A stretch of DNA of 64,000 nucleotides from Gallibacterium genomosp. 1 (GCF_000771875.1 NZ_JPXX01000008.1:1-64000); one strand, 5' to 3'; counted from the stretch's first letter, positions 48,090 to 59,739 are shown. The notes: generated by a model from the sequence alone, not told the origin. A program made the numbers and translations.

Positions 48090-48734
48090 ATGATGAAAGC
48101 AAAAAATATATCACTATTATTAAGCGTGGCATTTGCATTTGTATTGTCGGCGTGTAGTCAGTTGACTCCCGGCAAGGCGAAATCTGTTCCGGTAGTGGAA
48201 AAGAGGGTAGAAAATGCAGAATTAAAAGCAATCAGTGATAGTATAAAAACATTGCCAAGTTTTATTTATCAAACCGATAATCAAACTTATACAGCTTATT
48301 TTAGTGGTAAAAACATTGTTTATATTGATGTGAGCGGTAATAAGGTAGAGAAAATTTACTTGAAAAATGGTCAAGTTATTGCTGTTGCCAATAATACAAA
48401 ATTGTATGATTTTAATGTTGCCACTTCAGATGCGGACGTATTACAAGTGAAAAGAAATGCAGAATCTTGGGTGAAAAAATTGAGCTATAACTCAGCAGAT
48501 AGAAATATTGGCGCAGTTCGCACCGGAGAAGAGGCAAAGCTCAATTATCTCTGTATTGCTAAAGTACAACAAGTTGCCGGCACTAAGCGTGTATTGCGTA
48601 CTTCCGGTAACAGTGCTGGCAGCACCAGTCGTTTAACTGCGAAAATGCGCCTGAACGGCAATCAGTTCTATCAAATGGATTGTATTTTATCAGGAGATAG
48701 AGTGGCAAAATTAAGCTTGATCGCAAATAAATAG
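48090..48734 (+). CDS. Putative lipoprotein of unknown function
   Basis: A 214-residue protein with a signal peptide ending in the lipobox LSAC, so cysteine 22 is likely lipidated. Residue 2 of the mature form is S, consistent with an outer-membrane lipoprotein. The rest is soluble with a regular mix of strands; I do not recognise a domain. GGAGAAATCATA precedes ATG 48090, with a second ATG next to it. It lies 30 bases after nagK and 13 before nadV, so it is probably cotranscribed with both. Confidence 0.75.
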   Translation: MMKAKNISLLLSVAFAFVLSACSQLTPGKAKSVPVVEKRVENAELKAISDSIKTLPSFIYQTDNQTYTAYFSGKNIVYIDVSGNKVEKIYLKNGQVIAVANNTKLYDFNVATSDADVLQVKRNAESWVKKLSYNSADRNIGAVRTGEEAKLNYLCIAKVQQVAGTKRVLRTSGNSAGSTSRLTAKMRLNGNQFYQMDCILSGDRVAKLSLIANK

Positions 48735-48747
48735 AGGCTGAATCGTA

Positions 48748-50160
48748 ATGGATAAAAATATTATTTTGATGAGTGATTCATACAAATACTCTCATTCACG
48801 CCAATATCCACCACAAATGACTTATATGCATCACTACATTGAAAGTCGTGGCGGACGTTACGGTTATACCCAATTTTTTGGTTTACAGTATTATCTGAAA
48901 AAATATCTTTGCCAGCCGATTACACAAGCAATGATTGATGAAGCGGAACAAATTATGCGTTTGCACGGTTTGCCGTTTGATCGTGAAAATTGGCAATATA
49001 TTTTGCAACAACATCAAGGCTATTTGCCATTAAAAATTAGAGCAGTACCGGAAGGTAGTTTGGTGAATAACCACAATGTTTTAGTGACGGTTGAAAATAC
49101 TGATCCCTGTTGTGCTTGGTTAGTGAGTTTTTTTGAAACTTTGCTGTTAAAAATTTGGTATCCGTGTACGGTTGCTACTTTATCTAACTCTTATCACCGC
49201 ATTTGTCGTAAATTCTTACAGGAAACTGCTGATAGCTTGGATGCATTGCCGTTTATGTTGCACGATTTTGGTTATCGTGGAGTATCGAGTGAAGAGAGTG
49301 CGCAGCTTGGTGGTGCAGCACATCTATTGAATTTTAAAGGTACGGATAATGTTGGGGCATTAATGATGTTGCGTCAGTATTATCATGCAGAAATGGCAGG
49401 ATTCAGTGTACCAGCGGCGGAACACAGCACCATCACTTCGTGGTCAAAAGAGCGAGAAGCGCAAGCATATGAACATTTATTGGATACTTATCAAAATTCT
49501 GTAATTTCTATTGTGGTTGACAGTTACGATTATTACAAAACGATTGAAGACGTTTTCTGTGGCAAATTAGCAGAAAAAGTGAAACAGCGTAAATTTCCAC
49601 TCGTGCTTAGACCTGACAGTGGTGATGCGATTAGTAATGTGCTTTTTGCTTGTGAACGTTTGGGAAACACTTTTGGCGTTACTGTTAATAGCAAAGGTTA
49701 TAAGGTATTGAATAATGTCAAAGTTTTACAGGGTGACGGCATTAATGAAAATACTACGTGGGATTTGTTGAAAGCATTAAAAGATAACCAATATTCAGTG
49801 GAAAATGTGATTTTGGGTTGTGGCGGCTCTTTGTTGCAGGGTAATTTAACCACCAGTATCAATCGTGATACACACCGTTTTGCGATGAAATGTAGTTGCG
49901 TAATTACCGAAGGTAAATTAGTGGATGTATATAAAGCACCGATAACTGATAAGGGCAAGGTAAGTAAAAAAGGTCGTTTAGATTTGATTTGGAATGGTGA
50001 AAAATATCAAACGATCAACATTGATCATCTACCGTTAAATCAATATGCTGAAAATTCAATGATGCAAACCGTTTTTGAAAACGGAAAATTATTAGTAGAT
50101 TGGTGTTTGGACGATATTCAGTATAATGCACAGAAAAATCAACCTAAAATCGAACAGTAG
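48748..50160 (+). CDS. nadV: Nicotinamide phosphoribosyltransferase NadV
   Basis: Makes NMN from nicotinamide and PRPP. With NMN adenylyltransferase this allows NAD synthesis from nicotinamide. In Pasteurellaceae, nadV (first known from plasmid pNAD1 of Haemophilus ducreyi) removes the need for V factor. The 470 residues match the NadV/Nampt family: MSDSYKYSHSRQYPP at the start, HDFGYRGVSSEESAQLGGAAHL, LVLRPDSGDA and QGDGINENT. It lies in a chromosomal-looking operon between a lipoprotein and a kinase-like gene. No plasmid or transposon marks are seen beside it. Confidence 0.95.
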   Translation: MDKNIILMSDSYKYSHSRQYPPQMTYMHHYIESRGGRYGYTQFFGLQYYLKKYLCQPITQAMIDEAEQIMRLHGLPFDRENWQYILQQHQGYLPLKIRAVPEGSLVNNHNVLVTVENTDPCCAWLVSFFETLLLKIWYPCTVATLSNSYHRICRKFLQETADSLDALPFMLHDFGYRGVSSEESAQLGGAAHLLNFKGTDNVGALMMLRQYYHAEMAGFSVPAAEHSTITSWSKEREAQAYEHLLDTYQNSVISIVVDSYDYYKTIEDVFCGKLAEKVKQRKFPLVLRPDSGDAISNVLFACERLGNTFGVTVNSKGYKVLNNVKVLQGDGINENTTWDLLKALKDNQYSVENVILGCGGSLLQGNLTTSINRDTHRFAMKCSCVITEGKLVDVYKAPITDKGKVSKKGRLDLIWNGEKYQTINIDHLPLNQYAENSMMQTVFENGKLLVDWCLDDIQYNAQKNQPKIEQ

Positions 50161-50174
50161 TAATTTGGTGAAGT

Positions 50175-50906
50175 ATGTATTTTTCTGATTATGTGGAAAA
50201 GTTGGTAGCGGAAAACCCAGAAGAACGGGTTTTCCCTTTTCAATTTGAGGGCAAAAAATATTGGGTAAAACAGGTAGAACGCACCAGCGGTGCAATGCGA
50301 TTGTTGAAGCCTAATCCACAAGCAGCGTTGCAACGAGAGATTAAAACATTACAGTATCTTAACCACAAACAGGCAGCAGTTGCCAAACTAGTGTTAGTCA
50401 GTGAGCGTTATTTTGTGATCGAAGATGTGGGGCAGTCAGTCAAACGTTATATATACGATCGAAATATCTCACCTGAATTTAAACAACGTTTATTGCACGA
50501 TGCCGCGTTGGCGTTGGCAAATTTACATCAAAAAAAACTCTATCACGGCAGACCGGCGATTCGTGATATGGGCTGGTTGGAAGACGGTGTACGTTTTATT
50601 GATTTTGAATCAAAAGTGTTCAGCCATAATTTAAATAAACAACAGGCGCGTGATTTGCTGTTTTATATTCATAGCCTTTATGTCAGTGAAGAGATTTCCG
50701 ATCAGGAAATTGAGCAAAGCATTGCGGTTTATCGCCAAAACGGCGGTGAGCAGCAGTGGCAATATACTTGTTGTTTGGTGCAGAAATACCGTTGGCTTTA
50801 TTATTTGTTATTGCCGTTTACACCAATCGCAAGAACAGACTTAATCGCCTTAATGAAACTGTTTAAATTTTTCTTGTATTATCAAAAGGATAAAAATAGA
50901 CAATGA
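50175..50906 (+). CDS. Kinase-fold protein (Kdo/WaaP-like)
   Basis: A 243-residue protein with features of small bacterial protein-kinase-fold enzymes: a lysine in KKYWVKQVER, a glutamate in ALQREIKTLQYL, a catalytic-loop-like segment KLYHGRPAIRDMGWLEDG and a DFG-like FIDFES. The layout resembles Kdo/heptose kinases of the WaaP family, which modify lipopolysaccharide, but the substrate is not known. A hydrophobic stretch near the C-terminus may touch the membrane. Its stop overlaps the yfaE start (ATGA). Confidence 0.7.
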   Translation: MYFSDYVEKLVAENPEERVFPFQFEGKKYWVKQVERTSGAMRLLKPNPQAALQREIKTLQYLNHKQAAVAKLVLVSERYFVIEDVGQSVKRYIYDRNISPEFKQRLLHDAALALANLHQKKLYHGRPAIRDMGWLEDGVRFIDFESKVFSHNLNKQQARDLLFYIHSLYVSEEISDQEIEQSIAVYRQNGGEQQWQYTCCLVQKYRWLYYLLLPFTPIARTDLIALMKLFKFFLYYQKDKNRQ

Positions 50907-51160
50907 AAGTTTATCAGGTGCATTTAAAACAAAGACAACAGACATTGTTGCACGATAATCAAATCTCTTTATTGGAAAATTTGGAACAGCATCAGATTGC
51001 GCACGAATATCAATGCCGTTCCGGTTATTGCGGCGCTTGTCGGGCAAAGATATTACAAGGTTCGGTGCGTTATCGCCAATTGCCATTGGCTTTTTTGCAA
51101 CCGGATGAAATTCTGCTCTGTTGTTGTCAGTTGGAACAGGATATTGTGTTGGATTTATAG
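50903..51160 (+). CDS. yfaE: 2Fe-2S ferredoxin-like protein (YfaE)
   Basis: An 85-residue plant-type ferredoxin with ligands C-X4-C-X2-C (QCRSGYCGACRAK) and a distal C in LLCCCQL. It resembles E. coli YfaE, which supplies electrons to restore the diferric tyrosyl radical cofactor of class Ia ribonucleotide reductase (NrdB). In E. coli it is beside nrdAB; here nrdAB is not in the window and it is coupled to a kinase-like gene. Confidence 0.85.
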   Translation: MKVYQVHLKQRQQTLLHDNQISLLENLEQHQIAHEYQCRSGYCGACRAKILQGSVRYRQLPLAFLQPDEILLCCCQLEQDIVLDL

Positions 51161-51231
51161 CGGATTGTCGCTTTCAGCAAAAATTCCTCTTTATTTCGTG
51201 TAAAAATTTATCGCATAAAAAGTGCATAAAA

Positions 51232-51258
51232 ATGGGGCGTTTGATCTACACCCCATTG
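51232..51258. terminator. Bidirectional terminator between yfaE and the adhesin gene
   Basis: A 7-bp GC-rich stem (51232-51238 with 51252-51258) between convergent genes, with T-rich sequence on each outgoing strand. Confidence 0.75.
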
Positions 51259-51285
51259 TTTTAAATTATTGCAATATCGGCTGAA

Positions 51286-53426
51286 TTAGAATTCGTAACC
51301 CACACCGGCACCGACACCATATTTACCGTTGGAGTCACTGGTTCCGGAAAGTTTCAAAATCACGTTGCCTTTTTCGTTTGTATGAGATACCCCGATTGCC
51401 ACCGCAGATTCACCGCCGTAGCTGCCACCCGCAATCGCAATCATTGATTTACCGCTGTGCATTGCGTGCGGTAAATTACCGACTGCAATCGCTGCTGCTG
51501 TACCGGCATCGGAATGTTTTTCCATTTTTTTCTTCACACGGTTAAGTTGGCTAACATTAACCGCATCGGTTGGTTGTACACCATCAGCCACATTGCTAAT
51601 ACGATTGCCGCCGTTATCTAAGCCACGAGAAGTTAAAGAGACTGGAGCTTGGTTGTTGCTGTTTACGGTTACTCCACTGGCATTGACAGTGGTATGTTGG
51701 CTGCCGTTGTTGACGTTAACACTTTCAGCGCTGACTTTAGTAGATTGTTTGCCGTTATTAATAGTCACACTTTCGGAGTCCATTTTGGTGGATTTGCCGT
51801 TCTTACCTTTGCTTAAAGTTACACTTTCGGTGGTAATATCTTTGGCTAATCTTAACTTCAAACCGTCCTTCTCTGTTTCCACACCGATATTGGCATTGTG
51901 AGATAAACCGGTTGCACCGCCATTAATGTTTAAAGTATCACCGCTTTTCACTTGAGCAGCTTCACCGATATCACCTTTCACTTTAAAATCAGTGCCGCCA
52001 CCGTTATTGGTTGCAGAGATAACATAGGTGTTATCTGCTCCCTCTTTTTTCTTGATAGAAACATTATCACCGGCTTCATATTGAATGGTAGAGGTTCCAT
52101 TACCTGTATTCGTATTGGCAGCTGCCACGGTTATCGTACCATAGTCGGGTTTTGTCGGATCATCCTGTTTTGTAATCGTTACACCATCACCGGCCTTAAT
52201 GCCGTTAAAGAGTACACCTCGCAACTGACGCAGATTCACCGCATCCGTTTCATCGGTCCCATCGGCAAGATGTTTAATCTGACGAACGTAATTGCCTTCT
52301 CGTACCACCTCTAGCCTCAAATTTATAAGTTTGTCTACATAGCGAGGACCGCCGATAGAAATAGCACCGGTTAGATATTCTCCATTTGCGTTACCATCGC
52401 TACCTAAGTTACCGCTCTGTCTAAGGGTAATACCGGAGAACAGTGCCGGTTTACTCAAGGTCCCTGTAGTTTCATCCATATCGTCTTTTGTAACAGCGGA
52501 ATAGGCACCTAAGGCAACGCTGTTATCAGATAAAGCCTTTGACCATCTCCCGATAGCAACTGGCGCAGATACATTATCTCTTGTTAATGCATACTGCCAT
52601 CCTAATGCAGTTAAAATACTATCATGGGATGCAGCACTATCTCTTGCTAAGTCATCCAAACTGTTAATTCCGTAGGTATAAAATAACCCGACATATTTAT
52701 CGAAAATATTTTGTCGTACTTTATTCAGACCTTCTTCCGTACCATCATACGCGCCGAAAAGATCCGGGTACTGCGTCTGCAACTGTTGATAGTAAGGCTG
52801 TTGATCATAATCTATCTCATTAAAAAAGAAATCCCATGCCCTGTCCGTTCCTGCCACCGCCTGGCTACCAATAGCAATTGCGTCATCTCCTGTAGACACT
52901 GTTTTTAGCCCAATCCCGATACTTGTTCCATTTACAAAATTATCCCAACCGATAGCAACGGCATTAGAAAAGACAGGATTTCTAAAATTTCCCGCTGTAT
53001 TACGTGCCCCAATCGCAACACCATTGCGTCCCATAACTTTATTTGCTTCACCAACAGCAGTGCCAAAATATCCTACGGCTCTATTATTATTCCCGATAAC
53101 AACAGAATTTTTGGTCTTCGCATAACGATAATTATCGTTACCACCCACTACTAAATTATCGTCTCCATTAGCGCCTCCGGGAATAAGAGCCATAGCGTTT
53201 ACATTACTGTCATACCTGAATTTGCTGAATGTATCAATGAACCACGTTTGTTCTTCATCTGTCAGAGCCTCTCCGGCAGCTATTTTTTTTATGACCGCTG
53301 CCTGATCTACAGCCGCATTTGCTGTTAACGGTAAAAGACTAATACCCCCCCCCCCAAGAGAATTCCAGTTAAAGCAATAAATTGCGAACGTTTACGATAA
53401 TAAGCGGCAACTTGATTTAATTTCAT
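51286..53426 (-). CDS. Phase-variable trimeric autotransporter adhesin (YadA-like), OFF frame
   Basis: An outer-membrane trimeric autotransporter. The passenger frame starts at 53193 at the latest and runs 635 residues: YadA-type head repeats (GNNNRAVGYFGTAVGEANK, GIGLKTVSTGDDAIAIGSQA), a neck (IKHLADGTDETDAVNLRQL), stalk with three degenerate units of about 17 residues (SVTINNGKQSTKVSAES type), a second neck (VADGVQPTDAVNVSQL) and a C-terminal YadA anchor ending in YEF. The natural start is ATG 53426 with AAGGAG upstream; it encodes a signal peptide ending TANA. Inside this peptide is a run of 11 G (53345-53355). With 11 G the frame hits a stop after 33 residues. With 12 G (or 9) it joins the passenger frame and gives 713 residues. 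Confidence 0.9.
53345..53355 (-). repeat. Homopolymeric G(11) phase-variation tract
   Basis: Eleven C on the + strand, read as G on the coding strand, inside the hydrophobic core of the adhesin signal peptide. ATG 53426 and the passenger codon at 53193 are 233 bases apart, one short of a multiple of three, so the listed tract length is out of frame. Slippage by one base would switch the gene ON. Confidence 0.92.
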
Positions 53427-53674
53427 TTTGAACTCCTTATTTCCAATGAATTTAATAAATAGACACTTCATTTGACATCATAAAACTACACCGCTTTCTT
53501 GTTAAATTTTTAATTAAAGATCTGTTAACCAAATCACAAATTTTCCTTAAATTTACATTTGGCTTATTGCAAAAAGTGAAGGAAATTTTTTGCTAAAAAG
53601 AAATAGCATTTGTCATCATTTTTTTATTTTGCTATATTTCGCTTCGAAATTTATAGGGAGCAGTTCAAAATATA

Positions 53675-54445
53675 ATGGCTAAAAGAAATACTAAACAACG
53701 TCGTCACGCTATTCTAAAACGTCTAGAAGAACAAGGTGAAGTAACGGTTGAACAGCTTGTTAATCAATTTGAAACATCAGAAGTTACGATTCGTAAGGAT
53801 TTATCTGCATTGGAACAAAACGGGTTATTACTGCGTCGTTACGGCGGTGCAGTATTAATGCCTGCCGAAGTGTTGGCAGAAGAGGAAATTGAAGCGCTTT
53901 CTCCACAGAAAGTCGCTATTGCTAAAATTGCTGCTGCACAAATTCGTGATCATAATCGTATTATTATTGATACGGGTAGTACTACTTCCGCATTAATCAG
54001 CCAGCTTAATAAAAAACAGGGATTGGTGGTGATGACCAATTCGTTAAGTGTAGCCGCTGAATTGAGGCAGTTGGAAAATGAACCCACTTTATTAATGACC
54101 GGTGGTACTTGGGATGCATCTTCTGATTCGTTTCAAGGCAAAGTGGCGGAGCAGGTGCTTCGTTCCTATGATTTCGACCAATTATTTATCGGGGCAGATG
54201 GCATTGATTTGCAGCGTGGTACGACAACCTTTAATGAATTGGTCGGTTTGAGCCGTGTAATGGCAGAGGTTTCACGTGAAGTGATTGTGATGGTGGAATC
54301 GCAAAAAATCGGACGCAAAATGCCAAATCTTGAACTGACTTGGCAACAGATTAACTGTTTAATCACCGATGATCATATTGATCCGGCGGTTAAACAACAG
54401 ATTGAAAATATCGGTGTAGATGTGCTTATTGCCTCTACAAATTAA
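53675..54445 (+). CDS. DeoR/GlpR family transcriptional regulator
   Basis: A 256-residue repressor-type protein. The N-terminal HTH (RRHAILKRLEEQGEVTVEQLVNQFETSEVTIRKDLSALEQNGLLLRRYGGAVL) is typical of the family, followed by a sugar-phosphate-binding DeoR C-terminal domain with IIDTGSTTSALI and FIGADGID. It lies 22 bases upstream of glmS, a linkage seen in other gammaproteobacteria, so it probably senses an amino-sugar phosphate and controls glmS. Confidence 0.9.
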   Translation: MAKRNTKQRRHAILKRLEEQGEVTVEQLVNQFETSEVTIRKDLSALEQNGLLLRRYGGAVLMPAEVLAEEEIEALSPQKVAIAKIAAAQIRDHNRIIIDTGSTTSALISQLNKKQGLVVMTNSLSVAAELRQLENEPTLLMTGGTWDASSDSFQGKVAEQVLRSYDFDQLFIGADGIDLQRGTTTFNELVGLSRVMAEVSREVIVMVESQKIGRKMPNLELTWQQINCLITDDHIDPAVKQQIENIGVDVLIASTN

Positions 54446-54467
54446 TTGATTTAAAAAGGAAAAAATT

Positions 54468-56300
54468 ATGTGTGGAATTGTTGGTGCTGTAGCACAACGT
54501 GATGTTGCTGAAATATTAATTCAGGGTTTACATCGTTTAGAATATCGTGGTTATGACTCAGCAGGTGTTGCTGTAGTAGACAGTAATCATAACTTACAGC
54601 GTGTTCGTCGTGTCGGTAAAGTGAAAGCATTAGATGAAGCGGTAGAAAAACAGCCGTTAATCGGAGGTACAGGAATTGCACACACACGTTGGGCAACGCA
54701 CGGTGAACCGTCAGAAACCAATGCACATCCGCATATGTCGGGTGATATTGCGGTAGTTCATAACGGCATTATTGAAAATTATCAGGAGCTTAAAGCAGAG
54801 TTACAACAACGCGGTTATCAATTTGTTTCTCAAACTGATACTGAAGTGATTTCTCATTTGGTGCATTGGGAGTTTGAACATTGTCACGACTTATTAAAGG
54901 CAGTGCAACAAGCGGTGACACAATTAACAGGAGCTTATGGGATGGTTGTGATGCATCGTCAACAACCGGAACATTTAATTGCAGCGCGTTCTGGCAGCCC
55001 ATTGGTTATCGGTTATGGTGTTGGAGAAAACTTTCTCGCTTCTGACCAGTTAGCGTTATTGAACGTGACTCGCCGTTTCAGTTTCTTGGAAGAGGGGGAT
55101 GTGGCGGAAATTACGCGCCGTAGTGTGACCATTTATAATCGTTTAGGTGAAAAAGTGGAGCGTCCGATTTCAGAATCAAATTTAGAACAGGATGCCGCTG
55201 ATAAAGGGCAATTCCGCCACTTTATGCAGAAAGAGATTTTTGAACAACCGACCGCGATTATTAATACGTTGGAAGGTCGTATTGCGCACGACAGCGTGAT
55301 TATCGAAAGTATCGGTAACAAAGCAAAATCTATTTTGGAAAATGTAAAACACGTTCAAATTGTGGCGTGTGGAACTTCTTACAATTCAGGGATGGTGGCG
55401 CGTTACTGGTTTGAGGCATTAGCAGGCGTAAGTTGTGATGTAGAAATCGCTTCAGAATTTCGTTATCGCAAATTTGTTACTCGTCCGAACAGCCTGTTAT
55501 TAACGCTTTCTCAATCCGGTGAAACCGCTGATACTTTGGCTGCATTACGTTTAGCGAAAGAAAAAGGTTATATGGCAGCAATGACCATTTGTAATGTTGC
55601 CGGCTCTTCTTTGGTGCGTGAATCAGATTTAGCCTTTATGACGCGTGCTGGTGTAGAAATTGGAGTTGCTTCAACCAAAGCTTTTACTACACAATTGGTA
55701 TCAATGTTGATGCTAGTAGTAGCTATCGGTAAATTGAATGGCAGTATTTCTCCTGAAAAAGAGAAAGAGATTGTTCAAGCTTTGCATACTGTGCCTACTG
55801 ATATTGAAAAAGCGTTAGTATTTGATAAACAGATTGAAAAATTGGCAGAGGATTTTGCTGAAAAACATAATGCGTTGTTTTTAGGGCGTGGTGAATTTTA
55901 TCCAATTGCAATGGAAGCAGCGTTGAAATTAAAAGAAATTTCTTATATTCACGCTGAAGCTTATGCTGCAGGGGAGTTAAAACACGGCCCGTTGGCATTG
56001 ATTGATGCCGATATGCCGGTGATTGTGGTTGCACCGAACAACGATTTATTGGAAAAAGTGAAATCCAATATCGAAGAAGTGCGCGCCAGAGGCGGTCAAT
56101 TATATGTGTTTGCTGATGCGGAAGCCGGTTTCCAAGACAGCGATAATATGAAAATTATTACAATGCCGAAAGTGAATGAAATCACCGCGCCGATTTATTA
56201 CACCGTGCCGATGCAGTTGCTCTCCTATTATGTGGCGATTATTAAAGGTACGGATGTTGACCAACCTAGAAATTTAGCGAAAGCGGTAACGGTTGAGTAA
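54468..56300 (+). CDS. glmS: Glutamine-fructose-6-phosphate aminotransferase GlmS
   Basis: Makes glucosamine-6-phosphate, the first step to UDP-GlcNAc for peptidoglycan and LPS. The 610 residues start with the catalytic cysteine ([12 protein letters not shown]), a class II glutaminase domain (HNGIIENY), then two SIS domains ([42 protein letters not shown]) and the closing [13 protein letters not shown]. No glmS ribozyme is visible in the short leader. Confidence 0.98.
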   Translation: MCGIVGAVAQRDVAEILIQGLHRLEYRGYDSAGVAVVDSNHNLQRVRRVGKVKALDEAVEKQPLIGGTGIAHTRWATHGEPSETNAHPHMSGDIAVVHNGIIENYQELKAELQQRGYQFVSQTDTEVISHLVHWEFEHCHDLLKAVQQAVTQLTGAYGMVVMHRQQPEHLIAARSGSPLVIGYGVGENFLASDQLALLNVTRRFSFLEEGDVAEITRRSVTIYNRLGEKVERPISESNLEQDAADKGQFRHFMQKEIFEQPTAIINTLEGRIAHDSVIIESIGNKAKSILENVKHVQIVACGTSYNSGMVARYWFEALAGVSCDVEIASEFRYRKFVTRPNSLLLTLSQSGETADTLAALRLAKEKGYMAAMTICNVAGSSLVRESDLAFMTRAGVEIGVASTKAFTTQLVSMLMLVVAIGKLNGSISPEKEKEIVQALHTVPTDIEKALVFDKQIEKLAEDFAEKHNALFLGRGEFYPIAMEAALKLKEISYIHAEAYAAGELKHGPLALIDADMPVIVVAPNNDLLEKVKSNIEEVRARGGQLYVFADAEAGFQDSDNMKIITMPKVNEITAPIYYTVPMQLLSYYVAIIKGTDVDQPRNLAKAVTVE

Positions 56301-56327
56301 GTTAAAAGCAAATTGGAGCAAAATAAG

Positions 56328-56362
56328 AATGGTGAATAGCGTTTGCTTTTCACCATTTTTTA
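56328..56362 (+). terminator. Terminator of glmS
   Basis: A 9-bp stem (56328-56336 with 56349-56357) followed by a T run, shared with the region downstream of the convergent dapB gene. Confidence 0.8.
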
Positions 56363-56385
56363 TTTCAAGATTTGGGTTTCGTAGA

Positions 56386-58301
<1,916 letters not shown>

Positions 58302-58328
58302 AGCACTTTCCTGTAAGTTAGAACGATG

Positions 58329-58724
58329 TTATTTACTAAAAGGATAACGTATCCCAGTATAGATTAAATTACCCCATCCCAATAAAAAGCAGAGACCGCC
58401 GAATGGCGTAAGATGCGCTAAACTTTTATTACCAGTAATAGCTAAACAATATAAGCTAAAACAGAATAATACAATACCACAAAGCCAACAATAACCGCTA
58501 AAAGCAATTTTTTTGGTTAATTTTTTATCATTAAGAGGTAGTAATGAGAATATGGTAACACCGAATAAAGCGAGTGTATGAAAAACTTGGTAATCCCATC
58601 CTATTTCTACCCACAGTAATGCTTGTTCGGAGAGTTGTGTACTTAGTATGTGAGACGAAAATGCACCAAAGGCAACACAAAAAAAGCCATTTAGTGCGGT
58701 GAAGATTAAAAAACGTTTAAACAT
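58329..58724 (-). CDS. ygdD: DUF423 family membrane protein YgdD
   Basis: A 131-residue protein with four membrane segments; DUF423 family. Motifs include FGAFSSHILSTQLSEQALLWVEIGWDYQVFHTLAL and LTPFGGLCFLLGW. ATG 58724 overlaps the last base of the gcvA stop (TAATG). Function unknown. Conserved gene order beside gcvA and rlmM. Confidence 0.92.
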   Translation of the reverse strand: MFKRFLIFTALNGFFCVAFGAFSSHILSTQLSEQALLWVEIGWDYQVFHTLALFGVTIFSLLPLNDKKLTKKIAFSGYCWLCGIVLFCFSLYCLAITGNKSLAHLTPFGGLCFLLGWGNLIYTGIRYPFSK

Positions 58725-59611
58725 TATTTTTCTTGCTCCATTACTGAAATCAACCAATCACGGAATGCCTTTACTTTATCATCATTTTCACGATCCGGGT
58801 GATAAACAACATAAAATGATTTCGGATCTTGGAGTTGTAGCTGCAATACTTCATGCAGGTTGCCCTGCTGAATTCCCTGTTCTGCTAATAATTCATTAGC
58901 TAAAACAATACCCTGTCCGTGAATGGCGGCCTGTAACGCCATAAATGTGTGGCTGAACACCGGATTATGCTGCAATTCAATATTTTCTAATTTCAATGTT
59001 TTCAATGCCATCTGCCAATTATCTCGGTTATGTACGTGTAATAAAGTGTGTTGTCGCAGATCTTCAGCCTGATTAATCGGATGAGAATGGAGCAGATCTG
59101 GCGAGGCGAGAATCAGTAATCTAGCCTCTTTCAATCGTTTAACGATTAAACTGTGCCAATCACCTTTACCATAATAAACAGCAATATCAATTTCTTGAGT
59201 CAATAAGCCCTCATCTTGATCAACGCCATTAATGCGTACATCAATATCGGGATAAAGTTGATTAAATTTGCTAAGTCTAGGAACCAACCATTGCATACCA
59301 AATGTTTGAGGAATATTGATCGAAATCACGTTTTGCTCTTTATTTCTTGTAAGGCGTTCGGTTGCATCCATTAATTTTTTTAATATATTAGCAACATCAA
59401 AAAAATAAATTTTGCCTGCTTCTGTAAGTTCAAGTGTGCGATTTTTGCGCAAAAAAAGAGCAGTACCTAAAAAATCTTCTAAAATTTTTATTTGGTGACT
59501 AATGGCGGCTTGAGTAACAAATAGCTCTTCTGCAGCTTTGGTGAAACTTAAATGTCTAGCAGCGGCATCAAAGGCTTTCAGGGCATTTAAGGGAGGCAAA
59601 CGTTTAACCAT
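58724..59611 (-). CDS. gcvA: Glycine cleavage LysR-type regulator GcvA
   Basis: A 295-residue LysR-type regulator that controls the glycine cleavage system and activates gcvB in E. coli. The N-terminus KRLPPLNALKAFDAAARHLSFTKAAEELFVTQAAISHQIK is nearly identical to GcvA. ATG 59611 is used; the TTG at 59620 would add three residues. The gene is divergent from the GcvB RNA, the conserved arrangement, which supports both calls. Confidence 0.95.
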   Translation of the reverse strand: MVKRLPPLNALKAFDAAARHLSFTKAAEELFVTQAAISHQIKILEDFLGTALFLRKNRTLELTEAGKIYFFDVANILKKLMDATERLTRNKEQNVISINIPQTFGMQWLVPRLSKFNQLYPDIDVRINGVDQDEGLLTQEIDIAVYYGKGDWHSLIVKRLKEARLLILASPDLLHSHPINQAEDLRQHTLLHVHNRDNWQMALKTLKLENIELQHNPVFSHTFMALQAAIHGQGIVLANELLAEQGIQQGNLHEVLQLQLQDPKSFYVVYHPDRENDDKVKAFRDWLISVMEQEK

Positions 59612-59739
59612 AATTTCCAATCCATTATAAAAATTTTTCGTTAGTATTTATTTTATTTGTTATTAGTTTTTTTTATGCTAAAGATAAAAAAAAATTGTTT
59701 GTCTATTGTTAGGTTGACCCCTAGAATGGCGTCATACTT

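Noticed and set aside
53193-53193. ATG at 53193 as the genuine start of the adhesin
   Set aside because: It has no good ribosome site and would give an autotransporter without a signal peptide; the ATG at 53426 with AAGGAG and a signal sequence is better, with a frameshift at the G tract.
54446-54467. glmS ribozyme upstream of glmS
   Set aside because: Only 22 bases separate the upstream regulator gene from glmS; there is no room for the ribozyme.
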